A stretch of DNA of 64,000 nt from Leptolyngbya sp. FACHB-321 (GCF_014695975.1 NZ_JACJPI010000059.1:1-64000), one strand, 5' to 3'. Shown: positions 28,339 to 37,984, numbered from the stretch's first letter. Made by a program: numbers and translations. The notes: generated by a model not told the origin, from the letters alone.

Positions 28339-29268
28339 TTACCAGGTTTTGCCCAGCTTTCCTAAAAAGCCATGATACGTGCCGATGACGCACGCGATCG
28401 CTTTTTGCCCTTTGGGAGCAGCATCAAACGCTAAAATTTTGAGCACTGTCAGCAGTAAGAATTTTAGGCGCCGTAGGCAACACGTCAACCGATACCATCC
28501 TTGCGAATGCCGTAATTCAAGATAGGTATGATTGCGACAAATGTAGTAGTAGCGCAGCGGCGAATAAAGCTGAAACACTTTTTTTCGACCCAGTATCTCA
28601 AGCTGAAACGGCACTCCAAACCGATGATACATTGCCGCATCTGGCACAACCAAATTGTGAAAGCCAGCCTGTCGCAACCGTAGCCCATAATCTAAGTCAA
28701 TGCCATCAATAAACAGCCCTGCATCTGGAGGCTCCACGTGCTCGACCGTCCGTAGTGACACCAATGCCCCAGACGTGATCGGCGCATCGCATTCGTAGGG
28801 CATAGTGGGGTTGGCTGGCGCGAAGCCACGAAATCGATCGCCCAGAAATAGACTTGGCTTTACCGTCTGTCCCGTACGCGCATCGATCGCTGTAGGAGCC
28901 ATCATGCCAATCGCATACGCCTCCGTCGCCAGCTTCACATATGCTGCTAGCAAGTGCTCCAGACAATCAGAAGCCGGGGCGCTGTCTTGGTCAAACGTCC
29001 ACAAAAAGTCGTACTGGCGCTGCCTAGCCCACCGAATCGCTAGTGCCAAACCTCCCGCAATGCCAATGTTCTCAGGGTAATGCCAGACCAAAACGCGATC
29101 GTCCGCTTGATTTTCTTCTGAAAGCCTCAACGGTTGGGCTGAGTTGTCAACAATCAGAATGTGTTGAATGCAGTAAGACTGGAATCGTAAAGCTGTCACG
29201 CAGGCGTTGAGGGCAATCGCATCCTCATAGGCTGTAATGTAGGCGGCAATAGTATATAATCGCGCCAT
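28339..29268 (-). CDS. family GT2 glycosyltransferase (rhamnosyltransferase-like)
   Basis: A 309-residue GT2 enzyme. Landmarks: TAYEDAIALNACVTALRFQ, HILIVDNSAQP, YPENIGIAGGLALAIRWA, FLWTFDQDSAPA (the DxD motif) and FIDGIDLDYGLRLRQAG. These match the rhamnosyltransferase-type GT2 group. It is the promoter-proximal gene of the three-gene run. Its ATG lies about 20 bp from a block of iterated boxes (29287-29492) that looks like a transposon end, so its upstream region has probably been rearranged. Confidence 0.95.
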   Translation of the reverse strand: MARLYTIAAYITAYEDAIALNACVTALRFQSYCIQHILIVDNSAQPLRLSEENQADDRVLVWHYPENIGIAGGLALAIRWARQRQYDFLWTFDQDSAPASDCLEHLLAAYVKLATEAYAIGMMAPTAIDARTGQTVKPSLFLGDRFRGFAPANPTMPYECDAPITSGALVSLRTVEHVEPPDAGLFIDGIDLDYGLRLRQAGFHNLVVPDAAMYHRFGVPFQLEILGRKKVFQLYSPLRYYYICRNHTYLELRHSQGWYRLTCCLRRLKFLLLTVLKILAFDAAPKGQKAIACVIGTYHGFLGKLGKTW

Positions 29269-29286
29269 TTTATGCGCTCACCCACA

Positions 29287-29492
29287 TGGACATTTGCATA
29301 ATAAATGTTGCTGTTCGCACAATCATGTCGCTAATATTTTAACAGCTAGACCCCAGACTCAGAAGGGCTTTTAGTCATTTTAGCAATACAAATATTTTTC
29401 GCCTGATTCATGTCGCCATCCTAGCATTCGCACGATCTATGCCGTTATGCGTCTAACAAAACTTGATAAGATATTCGCCTGATTCATGTCGC
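29287..29492. mobile_element. iterated boxes resembling a Tn7-like transposon end (relic)
   Basis: From TGGACATTTGC at 29287 there are five related boxes in the same orientation: 29294-29311 (TTGCATAATAAATGTTGC), 29314-29331 (TTCGCACAATCATGTCGC), 29398-29416 and 29474-29492 (both TTCGCCTGATTCATGTCGC), and a degenerate one at 29427-29444. A terminal TG, first two boxes adjacent and later ones spaced, is the pattern of TnsB-type transposase binding sites at ends of cyanobacterial Tn7-like/CAST elements as I remember them. No tns gene and no opposite end were found in the window, so this is a relic or solo end. Confidence 0.5.
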
Positions 29493-29984
29493 TGTTTGGA
29501 TGATTTGCAATACATTTGTGCTGACAATCCACTTACCTAAATTTACAGGGTTAGTCGCGATATGAGTTCGACAAATGCTTTCTTCAACATAACTGAAACG
29601 CTAGCTGTGCTTGACAATTATGTTAGGAGCCTCAGACATATCATCCCCGTTTGTACGCTCCCTAAACACCGTAAAAATGGGTATGCAATTGCTTCTGTTG
29701 CTGCTGTGAACCAGATTCTACTCAACCGGGTTATCGAGCCTGTTACTTAGTAACCAACATCAACAGTTCAACATCCCATCGAATCTTTTAGAACGTTAGT
29801 TATCAACTTTTGTGGGATTGGCATCGCTACAGGTTCGCGTAAACGAGAGAGCTATGTTCAATTTCTTCTGCTGACATCTTGTTTCGCCTCCACGTTTGCA
29901 TTTTGTAGTTGGGCAGTAGAAGAGTATTGTCAAGTTAATGCTGCGATCGAATAATTGTTCTGATTCCACCTTGTTCGCGGCTTC
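29493..29984. other. intergenic region, no supported gene
   Basis: The 62-codon frame at 29562-29750 has no family resemblance, no ribosome site and no hydrophobic pattern. If the boxes upstream are a transposon end, this would be former cargo or internal DNA. Confidence 0.35.
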
Positions 29985-30365
29985 CGGTTCCTGTACTCCC
30001 AGCTACTGCAACAAGAGTTCGTGCCCCGGGTCAGCGTTACAGACAAATTGAAGCGTTACGAAGCGACAAAGAAACGAGTGATGCCGAGCATAGAACCTCG
30101 ACAGCAAAAGGGATTGAACAACCGAGTTAAGCATTCGCATCAGCCAACACGAGTTTGAGAACGACGCATGCGGCGATTCAAATCTATGGGGCAAGCACAA
30201 CGATTTCTAGCCGCCTTTGAACCGCTTCGAGGGCACTTTTACCTAAAGCAACATGAACCGAGTGCAACACGATGCCGAGAACAGCTATGCCAACGGTTGG
30301 AAGATTGGCATAGCTGTTGCTGGGCTAAATGCTGCTGCGTAACCAGAGTGATCAAGACGGCTTAG
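29985..30365 (+). pseudogene. IS6-family transposase, C-terminal remnant
   Basis: The frame from 29985 reads RFLYSQLLQQEFVPRVSVTDKLKRYEATKKRVMP, then EPRQQKGLNNR and HSQPTRV-like text. A TGA follows, then ERRMRRFKSMGQAQRFLAAF. This is the second aspartate region, the NNR-SHQPTR motif and the RRFKSxGQAQRFL tail of IS6/IS240-type DDE transposases. The N-terminal half is missing and the tail is frayed. Confidence 0.8.
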
Positions 30366-30377
30366 GAATAATCGTGC

Positions 30378-31691
30378 CTAATTTTGAATGTGGTTCGTTA
30401 AGTTGATAATGCCACCTGAATTTCTAAGAACGGGCTTTCCTGATGCCAGCACCGATTCAATGATGCTGGCTGCTTGCTGCACCCCACCAGAGCTCTGAAT
30501 CGCCGCTTTTAAACGCAATGCCTGAACTCTATAGGAATCCTGAGTCAACACCTGATGAATGACTGATCGCAAACTAGCAACTGTTAAATGGGACAGGGCT
30601 ATCAGCTCCCCTACGCCTGCCCAAACGATGCGAGCAGCGGTTCCAGGTTGATCATTCGCAATTGGAATCGCAACCATTGGTACTCCATGGGTTAATGATT
30701 CTAAAACTGTGTTTAAACCTGCGTGAGTGATCGTGAGGGCGGCTCTTTGAAGCAACTCTAGCTGTGGTGCATAACTAACAATCAAAGGTTGCCCAGGCAA
30801 GGATGACATTGCCTCCAACGGCATGCCGCCCCCCAAGGAAAGTACCAACTGAACATCGAGTCCGACACAAGCAGCAGCAATTGTCTCAAACACAGGGAAA
30901 ATCTGATTTTGAATGGTTCCCATTGATGCATAAACCAGCGGTTGTCCAGTTAGTTGATCCCACGGAAAAGAGACTCTCTCTCGTCCAAGAGAGCTGTGAT
31001 AAGGTCCAGTAAAATGAAAGTGCGGTGGCAGGGCGCGAGGAAACTCAAAGGCAGCAGGCTGCTGGCTGAGCTGAGCTAGTTTAGAATAGTTGTCGTTCGG
31101 ATGAGCATGGGGCGGTAAATTCCATTTTTGCCGATACTCCGCCGTTAACTGCCTGATGGACTTCGTTAAGACGGTTGATAAGGTATAACCAAGGCGGTTC
31201 CGTACTTTAGCCCTCCAAGTGGGGCTATATGACCAAGTTGTAAAGATTGGTGGAATGCTAATGTCTCGATTTAGTGGCAAGGCGGCACACAGGCTAATAA
31301 AAGGGATTTTAAGATAATCTGCAACTGTTCCGCCAACAGGAGAGCATTGATCAACCAAGAGGGCTTCAATCTCTTGAGCTTTAACCACCGCCGGCGCATC
31401 CTGAAGAATCACTCGCATATCTTGTTCAGCAGTTTTAAGAGAATGCTTCAATGAGGCTATTCCACTTAACTTGCCTCTCTGGGTCAAGATTTCGGCTTCT
31501 GAACCAATCGGTCGCTCCGACTCACCAATGACCCTAAAGCCGAAGTCCGCGGCAAGTATCTTGTCCTGAGCATCCAAAATATTCAGAAAGGTGACACGAT
31601 GCCCACGTCGCTGAAGCTCATAGCCTAAGACAAAGTGGGTAGTTAAGTGGCTACCTGTAGGAGAAATAATACCGAAATGAGTCATAAGCAT
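30378..31691 (-). CDS. UGT-type glycosyltransferase (CrtX/MGT-like)
   Basis: A 437-residue GT-B glycosyltransferase of family GT1. The N-terminal acceptor half starts HFGIISPTGSHLTTHFVLGYELQRRGHRVTF. The C-terminal donor half has VYASMGTIQNQ, QLVLSLGGG and the signature APQLELLQRAALTITHAGLNTVLESLTHGVPMVAIPIANDQPGTAARI. This layout fits zeaxanthin glucosyltransferases and macrolide-type glycosyltransferases. In a cyanobacterium a carotenoid or other lipid acceptor is plausible, but the acceptor cannot be read from sequence. ATG 31691 and ATG 31685 are both possible starts. It is separated from the other glycosyltransferases by mobile DNA, so a common pathway is not shown. Confidence 0.92.
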   Translation of the reverse strand: MLMTHFGIISPTGSHLTTHFVLGYELQRRGHRVTFLNILDAQDKILAADFGFRVIGESERPIGSEAEILTQRGKLSGIASLKHSLKTAEQDMRVILQDAPAVVKAQEIEALLVDQCSPVGGTVADYLKIPFISLCAALPLNRDISIPPIFTTWSYSPTWRAKVRNRLGYTLSTVLTKSIRQLTAEYRQKWNLPPHAHPNDNYSKLAQLSQQPAAFEFPRALPPHFHFTGPYHSSLGRERVSFPWDQLTGQPLVYASMGTIQNQIFPVFETIAAACVGLDVQLVLSLGGGMPLEAMSSLPGQPLIVSYAPQLELLQRAALTITHAGLNTVLESLTHGVPMVAIPIANDQPGTAARIVWAGVGELIALSHLTVASLRSVIHQVLTQDSYRVQALRLKAAIQSSGGVQQAASIIESVLASGKPVLRNSGGIINLTNHIQN

Positions 31692-32595
31692 TTAAGTGAA
31701 TGATGGGGAAGCAAGTGAGCCTAAAGGCACATAAATTCAAGTAAGGCTAACGTTCCGAATGAGCCGCTATAAAACTATACTTCGTGACTCATAGACATCT
31801 TGCAAGTTCGCGCTCTTTGGGTTGTTAGCCTGTAGGCTATTTTCTCTATGTTTAACATACTGCTTTCAATCTCTAAGACGAATCTCTTAAGCTTATAAAA
31901 TGGCGTTGCACTACCAAGCGAAAAACTAGATAAGCAAAAAGATTAGAAAGCTCAAAATAAAAATTCCATATAACCCTTGTTTTGGCATCTAGAATTTCGT
32001 ATGACCACTTTCCGGCTGCAACCCGGATTAACCAAGAAAATGGTGGCTTAAAGGCTGCTCACAGCGTAACTGCTCTAGTCAAATTGCCCTTCTAGCTCAG
32101 GAAGGGGTTTTCACCTCCAACTTTCGCTGACACGTTCTCTAACTTTCGTTGATCGGTCGGAATCGTTGGTGGCGCATTAAAGGATAGTGGAATAAGTAGC
32201 TAGATCACACCAAGTCTAAGCTTGTAGTATTAATCTCGCTCGTTGAGCTGCAAGCAGTCATTTGCCTGAAAACTGCTGCATCAATTGAGTGTACCTGATG
32301 ATGGAAGCATGATTGTGCTGCATTCTGAGCAGACCCAGTTAAGTTGACCGTACCGAAGTAGCGATTGGAGAGGAGCTAGCCGTGTCTAGATTTACCGACC
32401 TTACCACTAACCAGTTTTTGCAACTTACAGAAAGGACATAAAAAGTAGTACCGTCATAGGGCAACACGGAGGAGTAGCTCCGTTCTGCTCCTCACTGTAA
32501 AACAGCTACGCTTGTCCTAATCAACTGAGTGTAATAAGTTCCAATGCTCAACTAATTGTAGGTTCTTATAACAGTTTGTCACATTCTTATGATGT
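31692..32595. other. 900-bp intergenic region, nothing recognised
   Basis: No frame longer than a few dozen codons on either strand looks coding. There is no tRNA-like or strong hairpin structure that I can support. It probably holds decayed DNA, as do the flanking regions. Confidence 0.4.
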
Positions 32596-33498
32596 TTAAC
32601 GAATCTGTTTTGGTGTCATTCCGGTGAATCGCTTAAAGTGCCGTGTTAAGTGACTTTGATTGGAAAAACCGACTTGTAAAGCAATATCAGCAATCGTCAA
32701 ATTTGTTCTCTTTAACATTACTTTCGCCTGTTCTACTCGCTGTTGAATCACATATTGGTGGGGCGATATTCCCATCGCTTGTTTGAATAAACTGGCAAAG
32801 TATGTGGGGCTAATATTAATGACGCTTGCCAGTTCAGCGAGTGACAAATCTCGATTCAGGTAAGTGTGAATATAATCGATCGTCTGTTGCAACTGAATAT
32901 GATTTAAACTTCTGTTCTCAGATGTAATGGTTTGCGTAACGGTAGAATAATGTCTTAGAAGATGGATAGCTAATACTTGAGTGAGTGATTCAACATACAA
33001 TTGACCCATCATGCCACCAGACTCCAACTCAGCTAAAAGCAGCATGGCAATCTGATGCAGCTGTAAATCTTGCTTACCGGAACAGTCTACAAGACCGGTT
33101 CGTTTTGTATCCATTTCAGATGCTTCAGCGGTTTGCCTAATCATCTCCGGTTTTAAGTGCATGTGCACCGCACAGCAGATGCCTTCGCGCCGACACCAGT
33201 ACTTCGGTTGTCCAGCAGGAACAAGGATGGTGTCGCCCCTCTGGATGATGGATTCATGCAAGCGATCGTCAGACTTTTGGGTTACAAGGACAGGTTGCCC
33301 TAAGGGTAAGACGAGCCAATGATCTGAGGGGGCTGGGAATTCAACTTCAAATGAATTTGAAAGATGCTGATACTGCTCAACCACAATCCCGTTCCAGCCT
33401 CTTTGCCGACTGGATAACACCGGAGTTGTATGATCAAACCGTTGACCGAGTTCGATCACTTTAGGAAGGTTCTCTGTCACAGTTTTTGTTTTCAGCAT
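32596..33498 (-). CDS. AraC-family transcriptional regulator
   Basis: A 300-residue regulator. The N-terminal ~180 residues form a cupin-like sensor (RQRGWNGIVVEQYQH; DTILVPAGQPKYWCR). The C-terminal ~100 residues are the double helix-turn-helix: LSLAELASVINISPTYFASLFKQAMGISPHQYVIQQRVEQAK, then TIADIALQVGFSNQSHLTRHFKRFTGMTPKQIR. The second part is the AraC signature. It binds DNA as a transcription activator in response to an unknown ligand. The target is unknown. Downstream DNA shares sequence with a decayed second copy at 35850-36015, so the locus was once duplicated. Confidence 0.95.
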   Translation of the reverse strand: MLKTKTVTENLPKVIELGQRFDHTTPVLSSRQRGWNGIVVEQYQHLSNSFEVEFPAPSDHWLVLPLGQPVLVTQKSDDRLHESIIQRGDTILVPAGQPKYWCRREGICCAVHMHLKPEMIRQTAEASEMDTKRTGLVDCSGKQDLQLHQIAMLLLAELESGGMMGQLYVESLTQVLAIHLLRHYSTVTQTITSENRSLNHIQLQQTIDYIHTYLNRDLSLAELASVINISPTYFASLFKQAMGISPHQYVIQQRVEQAKVMLKRTNLTIADIALQVGFSNQSHLTRHFKRFTGMTPKQIR

Positions 33499-33609
33499 CT
33501 ACCTCGGCTTAGCTTTATTGCATGAAGGGGTTGCGGGAAGGTGACGTGGTAGGGTTGAAGTACCACCAACAATCCTTCATAGCAATGAGCTACCGCATCC
33601 ACAACTGCA

Positions 33610-34107
33610 TCTGAGTATAACGCTGCACTCAAGCAACGGAAAAGCTTAACATTCTGGATGGACGAAGCCATGCTAGAGCAGTGGGTAATTCCCAACTTCA
33701 GCGGCAAGTCGGGAGCTTTAGACTTCCACAGTGATCTCGCTATCTGCACCATGACAATGCTTAAGGCAGTGTACAAGTTAGCAGGACGGCAGTGCCAAGG
33801 ATTTCTAGAATCAATCCTCGAGTTAATGGAGATCGATCTGCCGGTGCTCGACCACAGCACCTGAGCGTGACGCTTGGGACGGTTCGCAGCCACCTTACCC
33901 GTACTGCCCAAGCGTGGTGCTCGGCATAGGGTGGTCGATTTTACTGGCGTCAAAGTGTATGGAGAAGGGGAGCGGAAGACCCGGCAACATGGCATCAGTA
34001 AGCGGGGCACTTGGCGGAAGTTGCACTTGGGTGTAGACGAAAAAACTGAAAAACCCTTGGCAGCAGTGGTGACAATGAACGACATTGATAGCGAAATGCG
34101 AGAGTGA
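33610..34107 (+). pseudogene. IS5-family transposase, broken
   Basis: One frame carries SEYNAALKQRKSLTFWMDEAMLEQW, then SDLAICTMTMLKAVYKLAGRQCQGFLESIL, then two TGA codons (33862-33864 and 33868-33870). It continues RHRVVDFTGVKVYGEGE and SKRGTWRKLHLGVDEKT. This is the N-terminal and first catalytic-aspartate region of IS5-type transposases (typically DSTGLKVYGEGEW, here DFTG). The C-terminal third is absent. The minus-strand frame over the same bases is a shadow. Confidence 0.85.
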
Positions 34108-34149
34108 TATTCTCGATGAGGTCAAGGATGAGATTGAGCATAGCAAGAG

Positions 34150-34581
34150 AAGGGGTAAGCAAAATTACATCTGTGTCAGTTATCATCGTCAATTCCTTGA
34201 TCGCTACACTTCGCCTCAAGGATACAGTGACGACATTAAGCAGCAGTGCTTACGGATGTATATCAACGGTATAGGCTTTCCAGGGATTGAACGAGTCACA
34301 GGTGTTCACCATACCACTGTCATTACCTGAGTCAAACAGGTTGGTGAACACTTGCCTGATGCATATGCTTCAGAAGTGGTGCCACAAGTCGGTAAACTCG
34401 ATGAAATGGAAACCGAGTTGAAGACGAGAACACACGCTTGTGGCACTGTCTAGCACGATTACATCGCAAAACATTGTGCTATTCCAAATCAGAAGCAAGG
34501 CTGAGACATTCAATCCGCTTGTTACTTTACTACTTGCAATTTCGAGACTTTAAATTTCGAGATGTCCCGATTCCTGCTTGA
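34150..34581 (+). pseudogene. IS1-family transposase remnant with internal deletion
   Basis: The first part (QQCLRMYINGIGF and IERVTGVHHTTVIT, a stop, then VKQVGEHLPDAYA) is the N-terminal helix-turn-helix region of cyanobacterial IS1-type transposases. After KLDEMET the frame jumps to 34426-34581, which reads ENTRLWHCLARLHRKTLCYSKSEARLRHSIRLLLYYLQF, the C-terminal end. The catalytic centre between them is deleted. It abuts the truncated SDR gene on the other strand. Confidence 0.85.
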
Positions 34582-34590
34582 TTCCTCCCA

Positions 34591-35048
34591 CTATTTAGCA
34601 ACACCGCGCAACGAGCCATTCGCTGATGAATTGTTTATGAGCACGCCTGCGCCCTGGATCAGCATCTGTTGAATTTCATATTTCATGTACAGAAATAGCC
34701 CTCGCGCATTGATCGACAGAATCTTGTCAAAATCTTCGATCGATTGTTCGTGCAGTGGTTTAACAACCCGATCAATTCCAGCATTGTTAAATGCACAATC
34801 GAGGTTGTTGTAGGCGGCGATGCTTTCTGCACTAAGGCTTACACATCCGCTTCACTCGATACATCTGATTTGACAAACAAGCATTCCGCTCCCGTCTCGC
34901 GAATCAGAGTAGCAGTTGCTTCCCTTTCTACATCGGGTTTGTCGGAGAAGATCACTTATGTACCAGCAGCACCAAACGCAATTGCAGTGGCTCGACTAAT
35001 ACCTATTTTCCCGCCAGTAACTAAAGCCACTTTATTTTCAAGCATCAT
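34591..35048 (-). pseudogene. short-chain dehydrogenase (SDR), truncated and frameshifted
   Basis: From ATG 35048 the minus strand reads MMLENKVALVTGG, the cofactor-binding start of an SDR, then RATAIAFGAAGT followed by a TAA. It continues in frame with SDKPDVEREATATLIRETGAECLFVKSDVS, shifts frame, and goes on with YNNLDCAFNNAGI, EDFDKILSINARGLFLYMKYEIQQML and VLINNSSANGSLRG. It ends before the YxxxK catalytic motif, at the junction with the IS1 remnant. It is a dead oxidoreductase, probably once cotranscribed with the SnoaL-like gene. Confidence 0.88.
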
Positions 35049-35087
35049 GATGGTTACCTTTTTTTGTGAAGCTTCCACCTAACGTTG

Positions 35088-35471
35088 TTAGGCATCGAGG
35101 TCGGACAATGGAAGTGGGCAGACTTCCATGGCTTGAATCAAGCCATCCTCAATGGTGAAACGGTGACCGACGTTTTCATCGGCAAGGACGGCTCCAGACA
35201 GATCGCGCACGACCTGATGCACCTCGACCAAGATCTGCCCAGCATCCTCTATGTGAAAGGTAACTGGCTCGACGTGTCCATTGATTTCGCTCCACTGCTC
35301 CGTCCAGTAAGCGCGAACTGCTTCAGACCCATGGACAAAACCGCCTTTGAATGCTCTTGGCCAAACCACGTCGGAAGCCATCAGGGCGAGGGCGGCATCA
35401 AGGTCACGTGCGTTGAAGGACGCATACGCTGCGCGTAGCAACTCGATTTCCGGTGCAAGTTGATTTGGCAT
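35088..35471 (-). CDS. SnoaL-like/NTF2-fold protein
   Basis: A 127-residue protein of the cone-shaped NTF2-like fold. It shows ELLRAAYASFNARDLDAALALMASDVVWPRA, then FVHGSEAVRAYWTEQWSEIN, then HQVVRDLSGAVLADENVGHRFTIEDGLIQAMEV. This is the complete pattern of the family. Members are small isomerases, hydrolases or carrier proteins, or have no known activity, so the substrate cannot be given. It lies 39 bp upstream of the dead SDR gene on the same strand, which suggests the two once worked in the same small-molecule pathway. Confidence 0.9.
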   Translation of the reverse strand: MPNQLAPEIELLRAAYASFNARDLDAALALMASDVVWPRAFKGGFVHGSEAVRAYWTEQWSEINGHVEPVTFHIEDAGQILVEVHQVVRDLSGAVLADENVGHRFTIEDGLIQAMEVCPLPLSDLDA

Positions 35472-35849
35472 AAAAGGTAGGTGAAGGAGATGGGACAGTG
35501 CCTAACTTGTTATTGGACGAATTTTCTCCCTTCTATTCTGCCTATCTACCCAAAATGGCAAGATTAGACAGAAGTCGAATCTGTAATACATTCCGAACTA
35601 GGAGGTTAGACAGCCCTAATTAAACGTAGGATGTGTAAAGCCTGCGGCATGGCTTCGCTAAAGGGCGTAGCCGTAACGCATCAAATCCTTGAGCAGCATG
35701 GGTGACGCTATTGCTAACCCATCCTACGAAAAGCCCTGTTTACTCATGACCATTTATTTAGAAGGTTAGACAGATTATTTTCCGTCTAAGTATTATTAAC
35801 AGCGGTTCACTCCTGAGGTTGCTTCCACGTTTTATTTACTGATAGTGTA
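35472..35849. other. intergenic region with repeat-like DNA
   Basis: No gene is seen. The stretch around 35635-35735 (CCTGCGGCATGGCTTCGCTAAAGG and nearby CATCCTACG) resembles dispersed cyanobacterial intergenic repeats in composition. No second copy was found in the window, so that cannot be confirmed here. Confidence 0.3.
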
Positions 35850-36015
35850 GTGAGTCCCAATACTCAACTTCTTTCACATTCTTACAATGCCTTGTCACAT
35901 TCTTGTGGTGTTAGCGGACTTGCTTAAGTGCCATTACAAGGAGGTGCTAAAGTGCTCTTTCAGATGACTTTGACTAGAGGAGCCTACTTGCAAGGCAATG
36001 TTAGCTGTTTGCGAA
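35850..36015 (-). pseudogene. decayed copy of the AraC regulator 3' end
   Basis: The plus-strand text from CACATTCTTGTGGTGTTAG through CTTGCAAGGCAATGTTAGC aligns by eye with 32570-32690, the end of the AraC gene (CACATTCTTATGATGTTTAAC ... CTTGTAAAGCAATATCAGC). There are many substitutions and small indels. It is therefore a degenerate duplicate of the helix-turn-helix end. No reading frame survives. Confidence 0.65.
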
Positions 36016-36241
36016 GCAAATTTCCTTTGGACGATTGCCGAATTCGTTTTTGATAGCAACGCTAATACTGTGTCAGTCAAGTGACCTTAGTAGTGCAGAA
36101 AACTCAGGGCTGTCTCATCATGCGAACCTGACTATTTTCGAGAATTCAATTTCTAAGCTTTTTGCTGAATTCTCTGCTGCTCAGGTAGTACAGCGATCGC
36201 GTAGGGTTTTGTTGCAGCCTCGCTACCTTTGTTTCTATGGT

Positions 36242-37984
36242 TTAGTACGATTGCGTTACCTGAAGCGCTTGATCCAGCACTTTTTTAGCAGCTTTTTCCC
36301 GCTCTGAATCCCCGAACAGGCTTCTGAGCAAGGTCATAGGGTTGGTCAGCAGCGCCTGAATGCTGCCTTGCTCTGCTGCATCCTGTTTAGTGTAAACCTG
36401 GGCGATCGCAATCAGTGCTTGTGCTTTGTAGTTTTTATCATTCATCGCTTGCGTTACCCGAAGTGCCGAGTCGAGTTGTCCTTGTTTTGCAAAGCCACGC
36501 GCAATGGCAGGCAATATCCATTCCATCTGTTGGTTTGCCACGAGCTGCAAAGCCTGATCAGGCTGTCCTACCTTCACATAGCTGAGTGCTAGGTCTGGCA
36601 CAAACCCTTTTAGGTTGCCAGTTTGAACAATTTGCAGTGCCTTTTCAGGTTGTCCTGCTTCCACAAAACCAACAGCTACCTCTGACAAAATGCCCTTTAC
36701 CTGGTAAGTCTGGACAAGATTCCAGGCTTGATCAGGCTGTTTGTTGCCAAGATGATGTCTCACAACCTCTATCAGCACTGCATTGCGGTTTTTAATCGAC
36801 TGCGCCAGTTTCACTCCTGCATCCAGGTTTCCTGCCTTGGCATAGGCGATCGCAATTTGCCCCAACGCAGACGTGCGCTGACTCGCAATGGGAATGGCTT
36901 GGGCGAGTTGTAGTGCCTGCTTAAAGTCACCAAGCTTGGCATAGCCCTCGGCAATTTTGGTCACGGCATACTCTCGGTTAGAGCTGCCGTCTCTGGGAAT
37001 GCCTTGTACGCTTGCCAGTGCTTCAGCCAGGAGGTCACCGGACTGGCGCTTCTGCCCTAGTTCACCATACTGAAGGGCAGCATCAATCTGGTACCCAACT
37101 CGATCGAGCGGCAAGGGTTGGCTTGCTAAGGTCCGAATTTTTGGCACAACTTGATTGAGCACTTCGATGGCTTGCTGGTTCTCTCCAATGGCAGCAAAGA
37201 CTCTAGCTATGCGGAGGGTTGAGGAAACTTGTAACGATTCGGCACTAAATTTGGCACTGAAAGGTGCTGGCTTGGAGTTTACTGGATTAGATGGTGCTGG
37301 CTTGGATTGTGCTGGAGCATTGAGGCTCTCTAGCGCTCGCTGCAGAACAACGGATGACTGCTCTCTGTGCTCACCCCATCGAAGCCGCTCTGCCATCACG
37401 ACCAGCATTTGGGTTCTGTCTGCCTGGTGCGTCAGACTTTCAGCTCGATCGATCGCCTGGTTTAAGACCTTTGTGGCGCGCTCAGGCTGCCCTGCCGCCG
37501 AGAGATAACCGGCTAGTTCTGCCAGCGTCATGGGGTCGACTAAGCGCTGACCCAGTTCAAGTGCCAGGTCAAAGTGTCCGGCATCAGCGTACTCTTTGGC
37601 ACGGTTGCCTAAGGATTCGGTTGGAGAGGTGCCACTGCGACTACAGCGCGTTGCTTCCTGGGCTACGGCAGTTTGAAGCGCCTCTGTCAGGAGCTGTTTG
37701 CCTTGCGTTTCCTGTCCTACCAGTAGATAGCCACCGCCAATTTTTGCTAAAAGATTGCCTTGGAAGCAGCGAGCAGACATCGCTTTGGTGGAGCGGAGCG
37801 CTTGCTCTAAAACTTCGGTCGAACGTTGAGAGTCTCCAAGTGCGGCATATTGAAAGCCGATGTCCGCCAGCAAGCGTGCTTTCACATCTTGCGATTCAAT
37901 CGCGATTCCAGCCTTTGTTGAACCTAAAACAGTGATCAGGGCGATCGCTGAAAATTGTGCGAATTGCTTTAAGCCGTGAGCCAT
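36242..37984 (-). CDS. exported TPR-like helical repeat protein
   Basis: About 580 residues if ATG 37984 is used. That start puts a signal peptide (MAHGLKQFAQFSAIALITVLGSTKAGIA) at the N-terminus; the upstream frame to 38056 lacks such a feature. The rest is a long array of TPR-like helix pairs, for example LADIGFQYAALGDSQRSTEVLEQAL, VTKIAEGYAKLGDFKQALQLAQAI and LALSYVKVGQPDQALQLV. Units are 34 to 40 residues. Such proteins hold other proteins together, here probably in the periplasm. No enzymatic motif is seen and no neighbour gives a partner. Function is unknown. Confidence 0.88.
   Translation of the reverse strand: MAHGLKQFAQFSAIALITVLGSTKAGIAIESQDVKARLLADIGFQYAALGDSQRSTEVLEQALRSTKAMSARCFQGNLLAKIGGGYLLVGQETQGKQLLTEALQTAVAQEATRCSRSGTSPTESLGNRAKEYADAGHFDLALELGQRLVDPMTLAELAGYLSAAGQPERATKVLNQAIDRAESLTHQADRTQMLVVMAERLRWGEHREQSSVVLQRALESLNAPAQSKPAPSNPVNSKPAPFSAKFSAESLQVSSTLRIARVFAAIGENQQAIEVLNQVVPKIRTLASQPLPLDRVGYQIDAALQYGELGQKRQSGDLLAEALASVQGIPRDGSSNREYAVTKIAEGYAKLGDFKQALQLAQAIPIASQRTSALGQIAIAYAKAGNLDAGVKLAQSIKNRNAVLIEVVRHHLGNKQPDQAWNLVQTYQVKGILSEVAVGFVEAGQPEKALQIVQTGNLKGFVPDLALSYVKVGQPDQALQLVANQQMEWILPAIARGFAKQGQLDSALRVTQAMNDKNYKAQALIAIAQVYTKQDAAEQGSIQALLTNPMTLLRSLFGDSEREKAAKKVLDQALQVTQSY

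Noticed and set aside
29562-29750. 62-codon frame in the glycosyltransferase spacer
   Set aside because: No ribosome site, no motif and an unlikely composition; it lies in DNA that seems to be transposon debris.
33492-34085. Minus-strand frame of 197 codons overlapping the IS5 remnant
   Set aside because: The plus strand over the same bases reads as a recognisable IS5 transposase; the minus frame is Ser/Arg/Cys-rich and unconserved-looking.
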